A stretch of 64,000 nucleotides of DNA from Phoronis australis (Eukaryota; Phoronida; Phoronidae): positions 478,531-542,530 of the forward strand of contig NMRA01000130.1 of the NCBI GenBank assembly GCA_002633005.1, given 5' to 3'. Numbering within the stretch: position 1 is the stretch's first letter; each line of letters begins with the position of its first letter. A program made the position numbers and the translations under genes. Below, in pieces: positions 47,001 to 54,114 of the stretch. The notes beneath the pieces are model-generated. The model did no database searches, was not told where the DNA came from, and worked only from the letters and a program-made list of their open reading frames with translations.

Positions 47001-50000
47001 AGCCAGTCACCAAACATAACGGCCTTTCATACCACCGACAACCCATCAACAACACGTGGATGATTTTGGGAGTATTGGTTGGAATGACCATTTGCCTCCC
47101 TCTAATTCAAAGTTTAATAGGTGGATTTAACAGCACAGCGTCGACGCTTCGATGTACTGTGAAAGTTTAGCTTTGATGTCATCCGAATTATCACCAGGTG
47201 TCGCCGTCAATAACAGCACGTGTTGTGTTATTATTTCACAATGTACCTGGCCATGACCCCCAATTTGTTGCAAAGAAGCTTGACTCCAGGTCGACACACC
47301 ATGATTGCTTATAACTTGGGCCTTATTGCTTAATCATATCTCATTTCAAATGTTGAAGTATATGCAGTGTATTGTTACAAAACTACATGACTGCAGAGGT
47401 GAACAACTGATCAAAATGAATGCCATACCAACAGCGTTAGCAATATCCTGGTTAATATGTTTGGTTAAGCTCATCAGTTTTGTTACGCGCGTAGGACTGC
47501 AACAGTTACCGGATATCACAGAACTGTTGTCCAGCGCTGCCATTCGGCTGTGCTCCTCAAATCGTTCTCTTTGGTTCCAACAGCGATAAGCGCCACTCAA
47601 TGGCCAGTATGTTTGCTAAACTGAAATTATGTTCCATTGACATAGAAAATAGGTAGTCATCATAACTTTTCCTAATAACCACCAAATGGGTTTAAACATT
47701 TTACATGACTTTAAGGTTATAAGAAACAGGATGGTAGATAACTAGGGTGGGGACATCATGTACGGTCATGGCGGCGTTTTTCCGTCCAGTGACTTTACCA
47801 GACGAAGAGGGTTGTGAGCGTGTGACAACATCTAGCACACTCTTTTGTCTGTTATGACAACAGGCAGGTTAATTGTCTACCAGACCACATGTGAACACAG
47901 TCAAACCCAGAGCAAATTGGTACAATCGGAAAGAATAGATTGTCGTAACTTCGGTTGCATTTGAGCAATTTTGGCAATTCAACAACTAAACATGATCACC
48001 ATTTGACGAGAATTTCAGAAATGCTATTGGTTTATGTTCAAATATGTTATATCTTTACTTTTCTCTTTAGCAGCACAGCCCAGTCAGGCTAGATATGATC
48101 TTACTGAAGATTAAAGCAATAATCGAACAAAAGAGAGCTGGCCCTCCAACCATAAATGCAAGAATGGACTTAACCAGTCGTGTAAGATATTGGTTACCTA
48201 ATTGGGGTGTTCTTCCCAACTTGTTGCTTGGCTATAGAATCGAACAAGTCGGGAGCAACGGGAAAACGCCGTAATGGTTGCATTGAGGATTTTAGACGGT
48301 CTTGCTAGAAATTGCTTAGCAAATACATAGTATACAGTGGCTGCTACTCAAGCACACTAGAGTAACCACCTCTATTAAGGCTCTGTTGTTTTCATTTTGG
48401 TGGATCCCTATAGCCTATGACTGTGAACATGCAACAAAAGATATTTCCAATACAGCCGATTGCATAAAACTATGACTTTTCAGGGATATACAGAAGCTGC
48501 CAGACAAAACAGGCTGATGAAATCTCAGAGTGGGTCAAAAGAAAGCGAGTTTGATTTGGAGCCCATGGATACTACAGTAACAGTAAGTACTTGTAAAAAT
48601 CTGCAACAAATTTCGCAATCGCATAAAATCTGTCAATTGTTTTGTGTTTCAATTTATGAAAAGAAATATAATGCACATCTAATGTATTTCACAATGAACG
48701 TTGACACACGGATAATTTAAATCCGTCTCATTATTTTCAACATGTAATGTGCCATACTTCTGTTTTACACCTTTGTCCTACTGTCAGGTACATAGAAATT
48801 CATTTTGTAATTTTTACAATCAAATCTGAATGTCTTATTTGTGATGCCTTCACTTTAGCTTGGTATTCATATTTTCTGAGCCAAAATGGCTACATTAAAT
48901 TTAAAATGTTTAATTTTTTCATTAATGCAATTTTAGGAATGAGGAAAGGCTTATGCTGAAGTGGCTTCTGTTGAAGTTGAAGACCTGCAAATTATTAGTA
49001 AAGGTTGGGTATGGAAAAGTTCAAAACCAGCAAAAATTTACCCTTAACCGTCAAAAAATTCCTTCTGGACAACTAAGTGAGGGGCCTAGAGAGAGAGGCT
49101 GAAAAGTCTACTCCCAGAAGATGAGTCAAAGAGAATTTGTAACTTGAGGAACGAGTCGGGGAAAAAGTATTTGCCAAAGATTACTGGCTTATACCACAAC
49201 AGGTCCAAAGTAATTTGTTGAGATAGGCTACTCTCAGCAAATGTGGGAAACTGTAACAGATGGATGAAGGAGATAAGACAGAGGAAGCGGAGTATGTACT
49301 GGAAAGAGGCAATCTGCGTCAAGGAAGTAGCATTGTAAAAATTTAAAAAGTTGAAACAGTACAGTGTCTGGACCTGTAAATACTGTGGCTGATCTGCTAA
49401 ATCCAGTGGAGGCATGATTATGTCAGCACAGCTTTGTAGGGAAGTTGGCTTGTGTGTTGTTGCAAGCTTTGCTTGCACCAGAACTACTGTGCGAATAGCA
49501 CAAATCTAAATTTGACTGGATTGAATTTTTTCCAGCCACTGATCATGCTCCTGGGTCAGTGGATTAAGTTGGTTCAGCCACATGGTAATGGTACATTGTT
49601 CTTTTTGTTTAGCCACTGGATTTTTTGGTCTCAGGGTTTCTCAGTGTGGCCATTACATTTAGATGTTTGTTTCAGGATTTCTGACCACTGTACTGTTTCT
49701 TTTCCTTGAAATTGTGCAATTGATCTGAATTTATGTTTATGCATTTTATTTACCATAATTAATGGATTTTTGTTTGTAAATTAGTATTTGTTATTGACAT
49801 TTGAGCCCCTGTTGCAGTTTGGCTGGTTTTGTTCACGTATCTTTCTGCCTGGGTTGTAAACCTGCATTCCATCCAAGAGGTAATGTTTTGATTTAGAACA
49901 TTTACCTCTATAAACTTTTCTCAATTTGTTCCTTATCCAGACAGGAAGTGATATCTGGAATTGCAGCAAAATGACAGTTTGCTATTACTTGAGACCATGC

Positions 50001-53000
50001 TGTGTGCATAACATCACACACTACTATACACGCCATCTTATAGAGATGTCCACTTCAAATGATTTTTTGTTGCAGTACTGAAAAGTGTTGTCACATTAGC
50101 TCTGGTGACTCCTTAGTTTTTGGTGAATTGACAATTTTATGGTTCCCATGAGTAATTTCATAACTGGTCTAGTATGTATGTACAACTGTCATCGCTCGGC
50201 AATCGTAATGCAAACTATGTTGCAAAGGTACTTTTTCCATGACCATTTCATTGCAAAAATGCTGTCTAACTGAAACCGACAAGCCAAATTTTCATTTTGT
50301 GGTAGTTATTTGTTGATAAGAACATTGATGTGGTACATAATTCTCCGTACAAACAGCCACCTCAAGTTTGTGAAGAAGAAATTTACAGTGTTGTCGGCGA
50401 CATTGTGAAATCCCTTTTTCGCAGTGAGACTACGGTACCGTACATCACCTTAAGTGTAATTTCCTGACTTTATGGGTTTTGTGTGGTTGACTCTGTCCTG
50501 TATCAATTGGAGAGTTGAAAAGTCTGGAAGGCATTTGTTTATTAGAGTCATACTGGTAAAATTTGCACTTTTGACTGCGCAGTTATCTTTGTATTGTATT
50601 ATGAACACATATTTTGTAGTATACTAGTATCTGGTTGGTGTTTTATATTTTTTCACAAGGAATATTTTCAACTTAGATGAGTTGTCTGTGAGGTAGATAA
50701 CTTTCAAATGAGATGAGGAATAAGATTGTCAAACATTTTATTATTTTTTAGGTGTGTGATCTTCCAGTACGTGATTACTTTCGAAAAACCAGTGCAGAAT
50801 TTGATCTTTACTCTTCATTTAAAAGAGAACGAATCCATAAACCTGCATTGTCTAGAACTTTTACTCAAACTGCATATTTAGGGTTGTGGATTGGAATCTT
50901 AATACAACGGACTCTGAACCCAAACCATGAGCAATACAACACAATACATGGATATAGAAATTTGGTGTTTAGGTTCCAAGGGAAGGATTCGTGTGCGCTA
51001 TACGAGTTACTGAGGTGCGTGATAAGTGTTTGTGGATACTTTGGGATTCCTCTTCTGTGGTCATCCACCGGAAACCTGGTCGCATAGAGAACAATAGATT
51101 AGCATCATCATTGTTCCCATTGTTATAATAAAGACAATGACAAGCATTTATCGGCAACGGTCTAATGTATGGCCAAGGTTCTATATCCATGTGACCTGTG
51201 TTGTTATATCCAACAATAACACAACAGCGGGAAACAATGATACGACTGATGGGCAATATACATGCGACAAGTTACCATGGATAGTGGTAGACTTTGTCTT
51301 GTCGTTCGAATGCCTTCAAAGAACTGCAAACCTGGTATTTCGTCAGGAAAACAAAAGACTTCTTCGGCCTTTTGTTTAAAGTCGTATAAAAATTGTGGTC
51401 ATGCCACTAAACGTTTCATTTGATATTACAATGAATTGCATAAACATTTAATCAACAGAAAATCTGATTTGAATACGTGTGAAGAAATAGCCATATGGAA
51501 ATTACAAGGCATAACAACTATAAATCAAAATAACCTACATTTGTCGAGTTCATGTCACTGGGGAGGACATAATCAGTTTTTACAAAAATGGAGCCATGTT
51601 TTGTATCTAGGTGTACTATAGTCTTAGGTGGTAAGTAATAAAACATTCAAAACATTCAGGAGGAACAAACTCATTGCAAAATATCAAAAACATTAAAGAC
51701 AAGCTGATTTTACGTGGTGATGCAACGATCTCAGATATTTGAAAAGTTCTCATTTTACATCTGAGGTGCCAAAATGTATAACTAATAAACTGGCTGACAA
51801 AGTTTTTATTTTATGCAATGAAAGTAATATGTTTTGTCAACATTATGGCCAAGTTTCATTCTCATAGCAGTGGGGGCAGATTTGGTACAGCAGTGTACTG
51901 AACACAACCTCAAAATGGCATAACGGGGGGCAGTGTAGTAAAACTACTAAATGAGGGTGGTAAATCGGTATCTTTGTTTTCAAGACATCTGTATAACAAT
52001 CTCCTGGCATCACTAAACAATGCCATATTAATAATAGTTCAATAGCTTTTATTCAAGGAAAAATGTAAGCGTTTAAACCTGGACAGTTTTTACAGCGTGA
52101 AAACATGGCTGCGAAGCCGTAAAATGTGTTTGAGCCCATAACTTTGGTAGAACGCAACATTTTGGGGAAAATATTTTACCACTGTTTATAGATCCCATAG
52201 GACTACCTATGTGTCAAATTTGGTGAAAATCGGCTGATCCCCACCTTGCCGCTGGGTGGCTGGTGCTCTCGTGGACAAGTACTTAAGACGTAAATTTTGT
52301 GTTACACTCCCGCATCACACTTGCTGAAAAAACACTTAACCACACTTTATTAGGAGCGTATCAAAGTGTGAAATTTATAGAAATCATCTCAGTAACTGGT
52401 TGTCATGTGTATATTCTCAGCGAGATTCAATTATATTTCTGAAGTAGTTGTGTGGAGCGCAAGACCAAATTTCTGACATTTCAAGAAACAGTCCGACAGA
52501 GTTAGAAATTGTGTCGAGCGGAAGATGCTTTTGTGCTGTCACAAGACTGAAGAACTGTATGTTCAAACTAAATGACGAATCAGATGCTATCCCTAAGAAA
52601 AAAAGTTCAATTTCACTGAAATCAAAAGGAAGTGCAGCCTTGACGGACACAATTAATAAAATCACATTAAAATCTCACATGGAACATTCAAATGTCACAT
52701 GTGAGAACCAAATGTTTCATGTGAGAAATGCCATTTGTCACATGGATCGTGAGTTTTACAGTTAAGTAAAAAACCATTTTAGCAAAGTAAATACTGAAAT
52801 GAAACCACTACTAATACAGCTACCCACTGCACCTACTTTCAATAGAATTGAGCAAAAAATTTTTTGAGACATTGTGATGTGGAAATTTCGTATTTTTTTT
52901 GAATTGCCTTAACAATATAAGTCATGGATATCACTCTTCCTAACCACATGTTAATATGACATTCATAACTAACCAATGTTGTTATTACAATAAAAATTCA

Positions 53001-54114
53001 GCAGTTCTTTCTCAATTATTCTGAAGGTCAGGAAAAATGAGTGGCAAAAATGTCTAGGGAACAGAACAAAAAACTATTGATATGAATAGGAATTAAATAT
53101 GTACCACAGGTATTACGAGTGTAACACTGTACAGTGTCTCAAAAGAAACATTTAAAATCCCCGAAGACACCGAACTCGGATGGCTAAAAGGACTCTAAAG
53201 AGCTTATTGATTTTCTAAGCATGCCCTGAGGTGATGAGAATTCAGGACCATTCCTAAACACCGTTGGTCTATTTATATACTCGATCACCAACATGTTGTT
53301 GATGGTGTTTTGGGTCGTTCATACCTTCATGTCTTTGTGCTTCCTTGAAATAAGCGCCAATATTTGGCGCAATTTACTGTTAAAACTACACCACTTCGGA
53401 CGTAAAAAACGGCCAGAATTATACATTTTCATTTTTAGAAGCTTCAAACTTTGTCGCGAATGCTCGCAGTTTTTCAAAATCATCTCAAAGTAGTTACAAT
53501 ATGAAAACAGTTTCCTCGCCATCCTCTCACAAGTTTGGAAAAGAGATATACTCTTTAGTGTGTACGCAATGCAACAGCTGCCTATTTTTTTGAACAGCAA
53601 ATAATTACCGAAAGATTTTGTTCCCCATTTTTACAGGCCAACTCCTTAACTATAAATGATCAAAATTAAAGTGTTTTACAATGAGGTTGGTTGGCAGCCG
53701 TCTGTCTCGAGAGACAATTGCCCCCTATGCCTGTCATTGGTTGGATTGCAACGTCGGCTGTGACTAAGAATTCCGATTGTGTAGCGGCAGGTTCCGTCAC
53801 AGTTGTCACAGCCGTGTATTTGATACAGTTCAGTAGGAGCACAGGCTGCCCTCTGATGCCCCTTTTACAACAATTGCGCAACAAAAAAAAAACTAGTGCT
53901 AGAATAACATTCCACTAGTGTGCCAAAATCGGTGAAAAATTACGGTAGTTACAAACGGCCACTTACCATTGCTGCTGTTCAAGCCATTGCGAGAAGAAGT
54001 GGCGCACCTCGATGGGAAAATGCACCCCATAAATATTCTGCACTTGGCGCATGGCATCCCCCTGCAGCTGTTGGGTCTTAGCCCACAAAGACATGTCCTC
54101 CTGTTTGATGTGGC
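28894..54114 (-). CDS. STAT: STAT transcription factor, STAT5/6-like, complete coding region (797 aa)
   Basis: Coding exons in transcript order: 53967-54094, 44602-44758, 44005-44094, 43501-43678, 42941-43074, 41741-41892, 40949-41110, 39900-40034, 38676-38814, 38308-38424, 37348-37576, 36575-36722, 35291-35433, 34178-34333, 33098-33161, 31993-32127, 28894-29020. The total is 2394 coding bases (797 codons plus TGA), and every junction is AG/GT with closing phase. STATs are latent cytoplasmic factors phosphorylated by JAK-type kinases, dimerising through SH2-phosphotyrosine contacts and binding GAS sites. Domains by residue: N-terminal 1-125, coiled coil about 126-333, DNA-binding 334-470, linker 475-590, SH2 590-690 with invariant Arg616 in GTFLLRFSD, phosphotyrosine Tyr700 in KGYVQ, then a Pro/Gln-rich and acidic transactivation tail. 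Length matches STAT5 (787-794). Sequence is closest to STAT5, with some STAT6-like residues in the SH2. An acceptor 20 bases upstream of the ATG implies a non-coding first exon further upstream, not located. The 3' end faces NAB. Confidence 0.97.
29021..31992 (-). other. STAT intron 16
   Basis: A 3-kb intron of mostly unique sequence. The 118-residue frame at 30162-30518 (-) has no splice support or recognisable domain. I see no other feature. Confidence 0.7.
31993..32127 (-). CDS. STAT: STAT exon 16 (transactivation tail, Pro/Gln/Met-rich)
   Basis: Acceptor gtatcacag/T, donor AACAG/gtagag; 44 codons between two split Ser codons. [20 protein letters not shown] then [14 protein letters not shown] is low-complexity, typical of activation domains. 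It is not alignable with vertebrate tails; the phase match and frame support it. Confidence 0.85.
32178..32524. repeat. CA/CACG microsatellite with roughly 100-bp repeat units
   Basis: (CA)n and (ACGC)n tracts alternate with a repeated block gacatgtcaaaataaataca + ctagtctc seen near 32178, 32318 and 32427. It lies near the 3' end of STAT intron 15. Confidence 0.85.
32545..33072. mobile_element. MITE family A copy 4 with internal array
   Basis: Blocks ccaaaactctgttagg, catggtcaggtgaccc and the right end cgacacggtcgtacataac match the other family A copies; a 28-bp array has expanded inside it. It ends 26 bp from STAT exon 15. Confidence 0.68.
32860..33000. repeat. 28-bp tandem repeat, five copies
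   Basis: Unit taaaatccaattctaaaagc + taaatacc with exact 28-bp period and almost no divergence. Confidence 0.95.
33098..33161 (-). CDS. STAT: STAT exon 15 (64-base exon with the activating tyrosine)
   Basis: Acceptor ccctaccaag/AG and donor CCAAG/gtatgt. [20 protein letters not shown] places Tyr700 in the STAT pattern GYV followed by basic/hydrophobic residues (STAT5 DGYVKPQIKQVVPEFV). A nearer AG at 33151 would introduce an in-frame TGA, which decides the acceptor. Skipping this exon would join exon 14 to exon 16 out of frame with an immediate stop. Confidence 0.9.
33926..33943 (+). promoter_or_regulatory. CTCF-like site in STAT intron 14
   Basis: caccaccagggggtgctg is a near-exact match to the conserved CTCF core CCASYAGRKGGCRS. 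Binding is inference. Confidence 0.4.
34178..34333 (-). CDS. STAT: STAT exon 14 (SH2 domain, second half)
   Basis: Acceptor tttctgcag/GC, donor GAAG/gtagga; 51 codons. [20 protein letters not shown] then [12 protein letters not shown] mixes STAT5 (PFTTRDFSIRSLADR) and STAT6 (AKDLSIRSLGDRIRDL, NLYP) residues, as expected of a pre-duplication STAT5/6. Confidence 0.96.
34334..35290 (-). other. STAT intron 13
   Basis: Holds the tRNA-like element; the other reading frames (34736-35184) are shadows with no domain. Confidence 0.65.
34508..34584 (-). mobile_element. tRNA-derived SINE or tRNA pseudogene
   Basis: On the - strand gcagtgtgtcctagtggatt has an A box, gtgggatcaaatcccat makes a paired T arm with B box, and the ends GCAGTG/CACTGC pair. 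The anticodon arm does not fold properly, which argues against a working tRNA. Confidence 0.6.
35291..35433 (-). CDS. STAT: STAT exon 13 (SH2 domain, phosphotyrosine-binding Arg)
   Basis: Acceptor ttttttgtag/A completes Gly590; donor CCAG/gtgcgt. [20 protein letters not shown] then [18 protein letters not shown] is the STAT SH2 core; Arg616 in FLLRFS is the invariant phosphotyrosine contact. Confidence 0.97.
35902..35923. repeat. (CA)n microsatellite
   Basis: About ten CA units in STAT intron 12. Confidence 0.95.
35959..36573. repeat. 37-bp tandem array abutting the STAT exon 12 donor, split by a MITE
   Basis: Unit cacctggtgactgtaaccat + gactacatgctgccc; two copies before and about three after the element at 36042-36442. 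The last partial copy runs into the exon 12 donor region. Confidence 0.85.
36042..36442. mobile_element. PIF/Harbinger-like MITE with 3-bp target duplication
   Basis: Perfect end GGCCCGGTC / GACCGGGCC inside an approximately 90-bp imperfect TIR (ccaatcttt.tactcgaaa). It is flanked by CTG on both sides; removing it restores the 37-bp repeat unit, proving insertion. Confidence 0.82.
36575..36722 (-). CDS. STAT: STAT exon 12 (linker domain)
   Basis: Acceptor gttatgcag/GT, donor GCTGG/gtaagt; 48 codons between two split Gly codons. [20 protein letters not shown] then [17 protein letters not shown] matches STAT5 SWSQFNRENLPG-NYTFWQW and VLKKHLKPHW. A 37-bp repeat array ends close to the donor. 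Confidence 0.94.
36723..37347 (-). other. STAT intron 11
   Basis: 625 bp of unique sequence; I see nothing in it. Confidence 0.7.
37348..37576 (-). CDS. STAT: STAT exon 11 (end of DNA-binding, start of linker)
   Basis: Acceptor actttttag/ACG, donor TTTTTG/gtgagt; 76 codons plus one base. [20 protein letters not shown], then [20 protein letters not shown] and LAQKLF, match STAT5 throughout. Confidence 0.97.
37577..38307 (-). other. STAT intron 10
   Basis: 731 bp of unique sequence; a minus frame at 37926-38132 has no domain or splice support. Confidence 0.7.
38308..38424 (-). CDS. STAT: STAT exon 10 (DNA-binding domain)
   Basis: Acceptor tttccag/CAA, donor TTTCAG/gtttgg; 39 codons, phase 0/0. 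[20 protein letters not shown] then [19 protein letters not shown] carries the STAT signature VTEEKF. Confidence 0.96.
38676..38814 (-). CDS. STAT: STAT exon 9 (DNA-binding domain)
   Basis: Acceptor gttgtag/T, donor AACATG/gtaggt; 46 codons after the split codon. [19 protein letters not shown] then LSVSYRNM matches STAT5 [20 protein letters not shown] and HFRNM. Confidence 0.94.
38815..39899 (-). other. STAT intron 8
   Basis: 1085 bp; holds the palindromic element at 39609-39739 and otherwise nothing recognisable. Confidence 0.7.
39609..39739. mobile_element. Short palindromic element
   Basis: Left ggatataacgtgcccatatt + ttgagaaccagttt is mirrored at 39683-39716; flanking tttggtaa/ttaccaaa also mirror. 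The core ..ctgaataacggg.. recurs near 43845. Confidence 0.65.
39900..40034 (-). CDS. STAT: STAT exon 8 (DNA-binding domain)
   Basis: Acceptor aatttcag/T completes Ser334; donor ATCAG/gtaaca. [20 protein letters not shown] then [18 protein letters not shown] is nearly identical to STAT5 and is the most conserved DNA-binding segment of the family. Confidence 0.97.
40381..40475 (-). pseudogene. Decayed duplicate of the STAT exon 7 end
   Basis: On the - strand agctgcccatcagcgtgccc through agttgagtaccaccgta aligns with exon 7 (coding [19 protein letters not shown]) at roughly three quarters identity and ends in a donor AAAAG/gtaacg. A net 4-base loss creates a stop after VPQLSTTVP. It lies directly beyond the array. 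Confidence 0.75.
40484..40995. repeat. 58-bp tandem array of exon tail plus splice donor (STAT exon 7)
   Basis: Donor positions on the - strand at 40948 (authentic), 40890, 40832, 40774, 40716, 40658, 40600, 40542 and 40484 are exactly 58 apart. Each unit is 44 bases of exon 7 plus 14 bases of intron (gtaagttacctcag). The copy at 40774 has lost its GT (AT); the ninth (40484) is diverged but keeps GT. Confidence 0.95.
40949..41110 (-). CDS. STAT: STAT exon 7 (end of coiled coil; donor inside a tandem array)
   Basis: Acceptor gaactgcag/G completes Trp280; 53 codons plus AG end at ACAAG/gtaagt. [20 protein letters not shown] and [15 protein letters not shown] match STAT5 [15 protein letters not shown] and VNATITDIISALVT. 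The last 44 coding bases and the first 14 intron bases are the unit of a 58-bp array extending into the intron. Only the 5'-most donor keeps the reading frame, because a read-through gives AGG TAA at once. Confidence 0.95.
41285..41465. repeat. Roughly 52-bp tandem repeat, about 3.5 copies
   Basis: Unit like agctcagacttcacatcttt + cagttgaagaaatgag; in STAT intron 6. Confidence 0.8.
41741..41892 (-). CDS. STAT: STAT exon 6 (coiled coil)
   Basis: Acceptor gttctttcag/AAA, donor CAGTG/gtcagt; 50 codons plus two bases. [20 protein letters not shown] then [19 protein letters not shown] is highly similar to STAT5 LAEKHQKTL and ILDDELIQWKRRQQLAG. Confidence 0.96.
41893..42940 (-). other. STAT intron 5
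   Basis: 1.05 kb of unique sequence with a CTCF-like gcgccaccctgtggt at 42920; nothing else seen. Confidence 0.7.
42941..43074 (-). CDS. STAT: STAT exon 5 (coiled coil, Gln-rich)
   Basis: Acceptor cttctcag/CC, donor AGACAG/gtgatt; two bases complete Ser185, then 44 codons. [14 protein letters not shown] and [20 protein letters not shown] correspond to STAT5 LQQKQVSLEAWLQREAQTL. Confidence 0.9.
43075..43500 (-). other. STAT intron 4
   Basis: 426 bp, nothing recognisable. Introns 3 (43679-44004) and 2 (44095-44601) are likewise plain, apart from a palindrome relative near 43830 and a CTCF-like site at 44497. Confidence 0.65.
43501..43678 (-). CDS. STAT: STAT exon 4 (coiled coil)
   Basis: Acceptor ctcttaacag/CCC, donor AGTT/gtgagt; 59 codons plus one base. 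[20 protein letters not shown] matches STAT5 ELKKLQQTQEYFIIQYQE at the start of the four-helix coiled coil. Confidence 0.95.
44005..44094 (-). CDS. STAT: STAT exon 3 (end of N-terminal domain)
   Basis: Acceptor cacttgcag/GAA, donor GAAAAT/gttagt (a less common but acceptable donor); exactly 30 codons. [20 protein letters not shown] then [10 protein letters not shown] matches STAT5 MELVRCIRHIL-NEQRLV. Confidence 0.92.
44602..44758 (-). CDS. STAT: STAT exon 2 (N-terminal domain)
   Basis: Acceptor gtgttacag/G completes Trp43; 52 codons end at TTTGGG/gtaggg. [20 protein letters not shown] then [19 protein letters not shown] is the STAT5 N-domain segment DNPQENIKATQLL. The preceding intron is 9.2 kb. 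Confidence 0.94.
45521..46434. mobile_element. TTAA-flanked foldback element with about 310-bp arms
   Basis: TTAA at both ends. Left ttttagcaaaaataaggttc and all sequence through acgagtcagtcaacatgcca at 45773-45792 is mirrored on the - strand from 46434 to about 46130. Both arms include an ATG beginning a Cys-rich peptide MPHC (45788 +; about 46171 -). The loop is about 300 bp. TTAA suggests piggyBac or Kolobok. Confidence 0.85.
48484..48583 (+). CDS. Unrecognised nested gene, exon 1 of 2 seen (antisense in STAT intron)
   Basis: Acceptor tatgacttttcag/GGA and strong donor ACA/gtaagt enclose a phase 0/0 open segment of 33 codons: [20 protein letters not shown] then [13 protein letters not shown]. 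It joins in phase with the exon at 50752. I recognise no family. No convincing first exon is seen; an ATGGCGGCG at 47768 is in a suitable position, but its best donors do not give phase 0. Confidence 0.4.
50752..51087 (+). CDS. Unrecognised nested gene, exon 2 of 2 seen
   Basis: A long pyrimidine tract and acceptor attattttttag precede GTG, open to TAG at 51087 in the phase left by the preceding exon: [20 protein letters not shown] then [18 protein letters not shown] plausible donor, CTGAG/gtgcgt at 51015, would end the exon earlier. The latter half looks less protein-like, so the real end is uncertain. No family recognised. Confidence 0.35.
   Translation: MCDLPVRDYFRKTSAEFDLYSSFKRERIHKPALSRTFTQTAYLGLWIGILIQRTLNPNHEQYNTIHGYRNLVFRFQGKDSCALYELLRCVISVCGYFGIPLLWSSTGNLVA
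52280..52500. mobile_element. MITE family C copy (diverged)
   Basis: cttgctgaaaaaacacttaa and tggagcgcaagaccaaattt match the copies at 13695 and 25819. Confidence 0.5.
53967..54114 (-). CDS. STAT: STAT exon 1 (first coding exon, start codon at 54094-54092)
   Basis: Acceptor ctgttacag/GCC at 54115, 20 bases of 5' UTR, ATG, then 42 codons and two bases before donor CAATG/gtaagt. [20 protein letters not shown], then [14 protein letters not shown], aligns from residue 1 with STAT5 ([17 protein letters not shown]), which fixes the start. Confidence 0.95.

Larger units (their letters stand above)
44759..53966 (-). other. STAT intron 1 (9.2 kb, between coding exons 1 and 2)
   Basis: Contains the foldback at 45521, the nested + strand exons at 48484 and 50752, a decayed coding-like stretch at 49070-49337 and a family C element at 52280. 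The rest is unique, non-coding in appearance. Confidence 0.75.

Noticed and set aside
47768-47860. ATGGCGGCG as the start of the nested gene
   Set aside because: Good initiation context, but the strongest donor (gtgagc) leaves phase 1 and cannot join the phase 0 exon at 48484.
49086-49478. 130-residue open frame on the minus strand
   Set aside because: Composition-driven frame in STAT intron 1; the opposite strand looks more coding-like but is broken.
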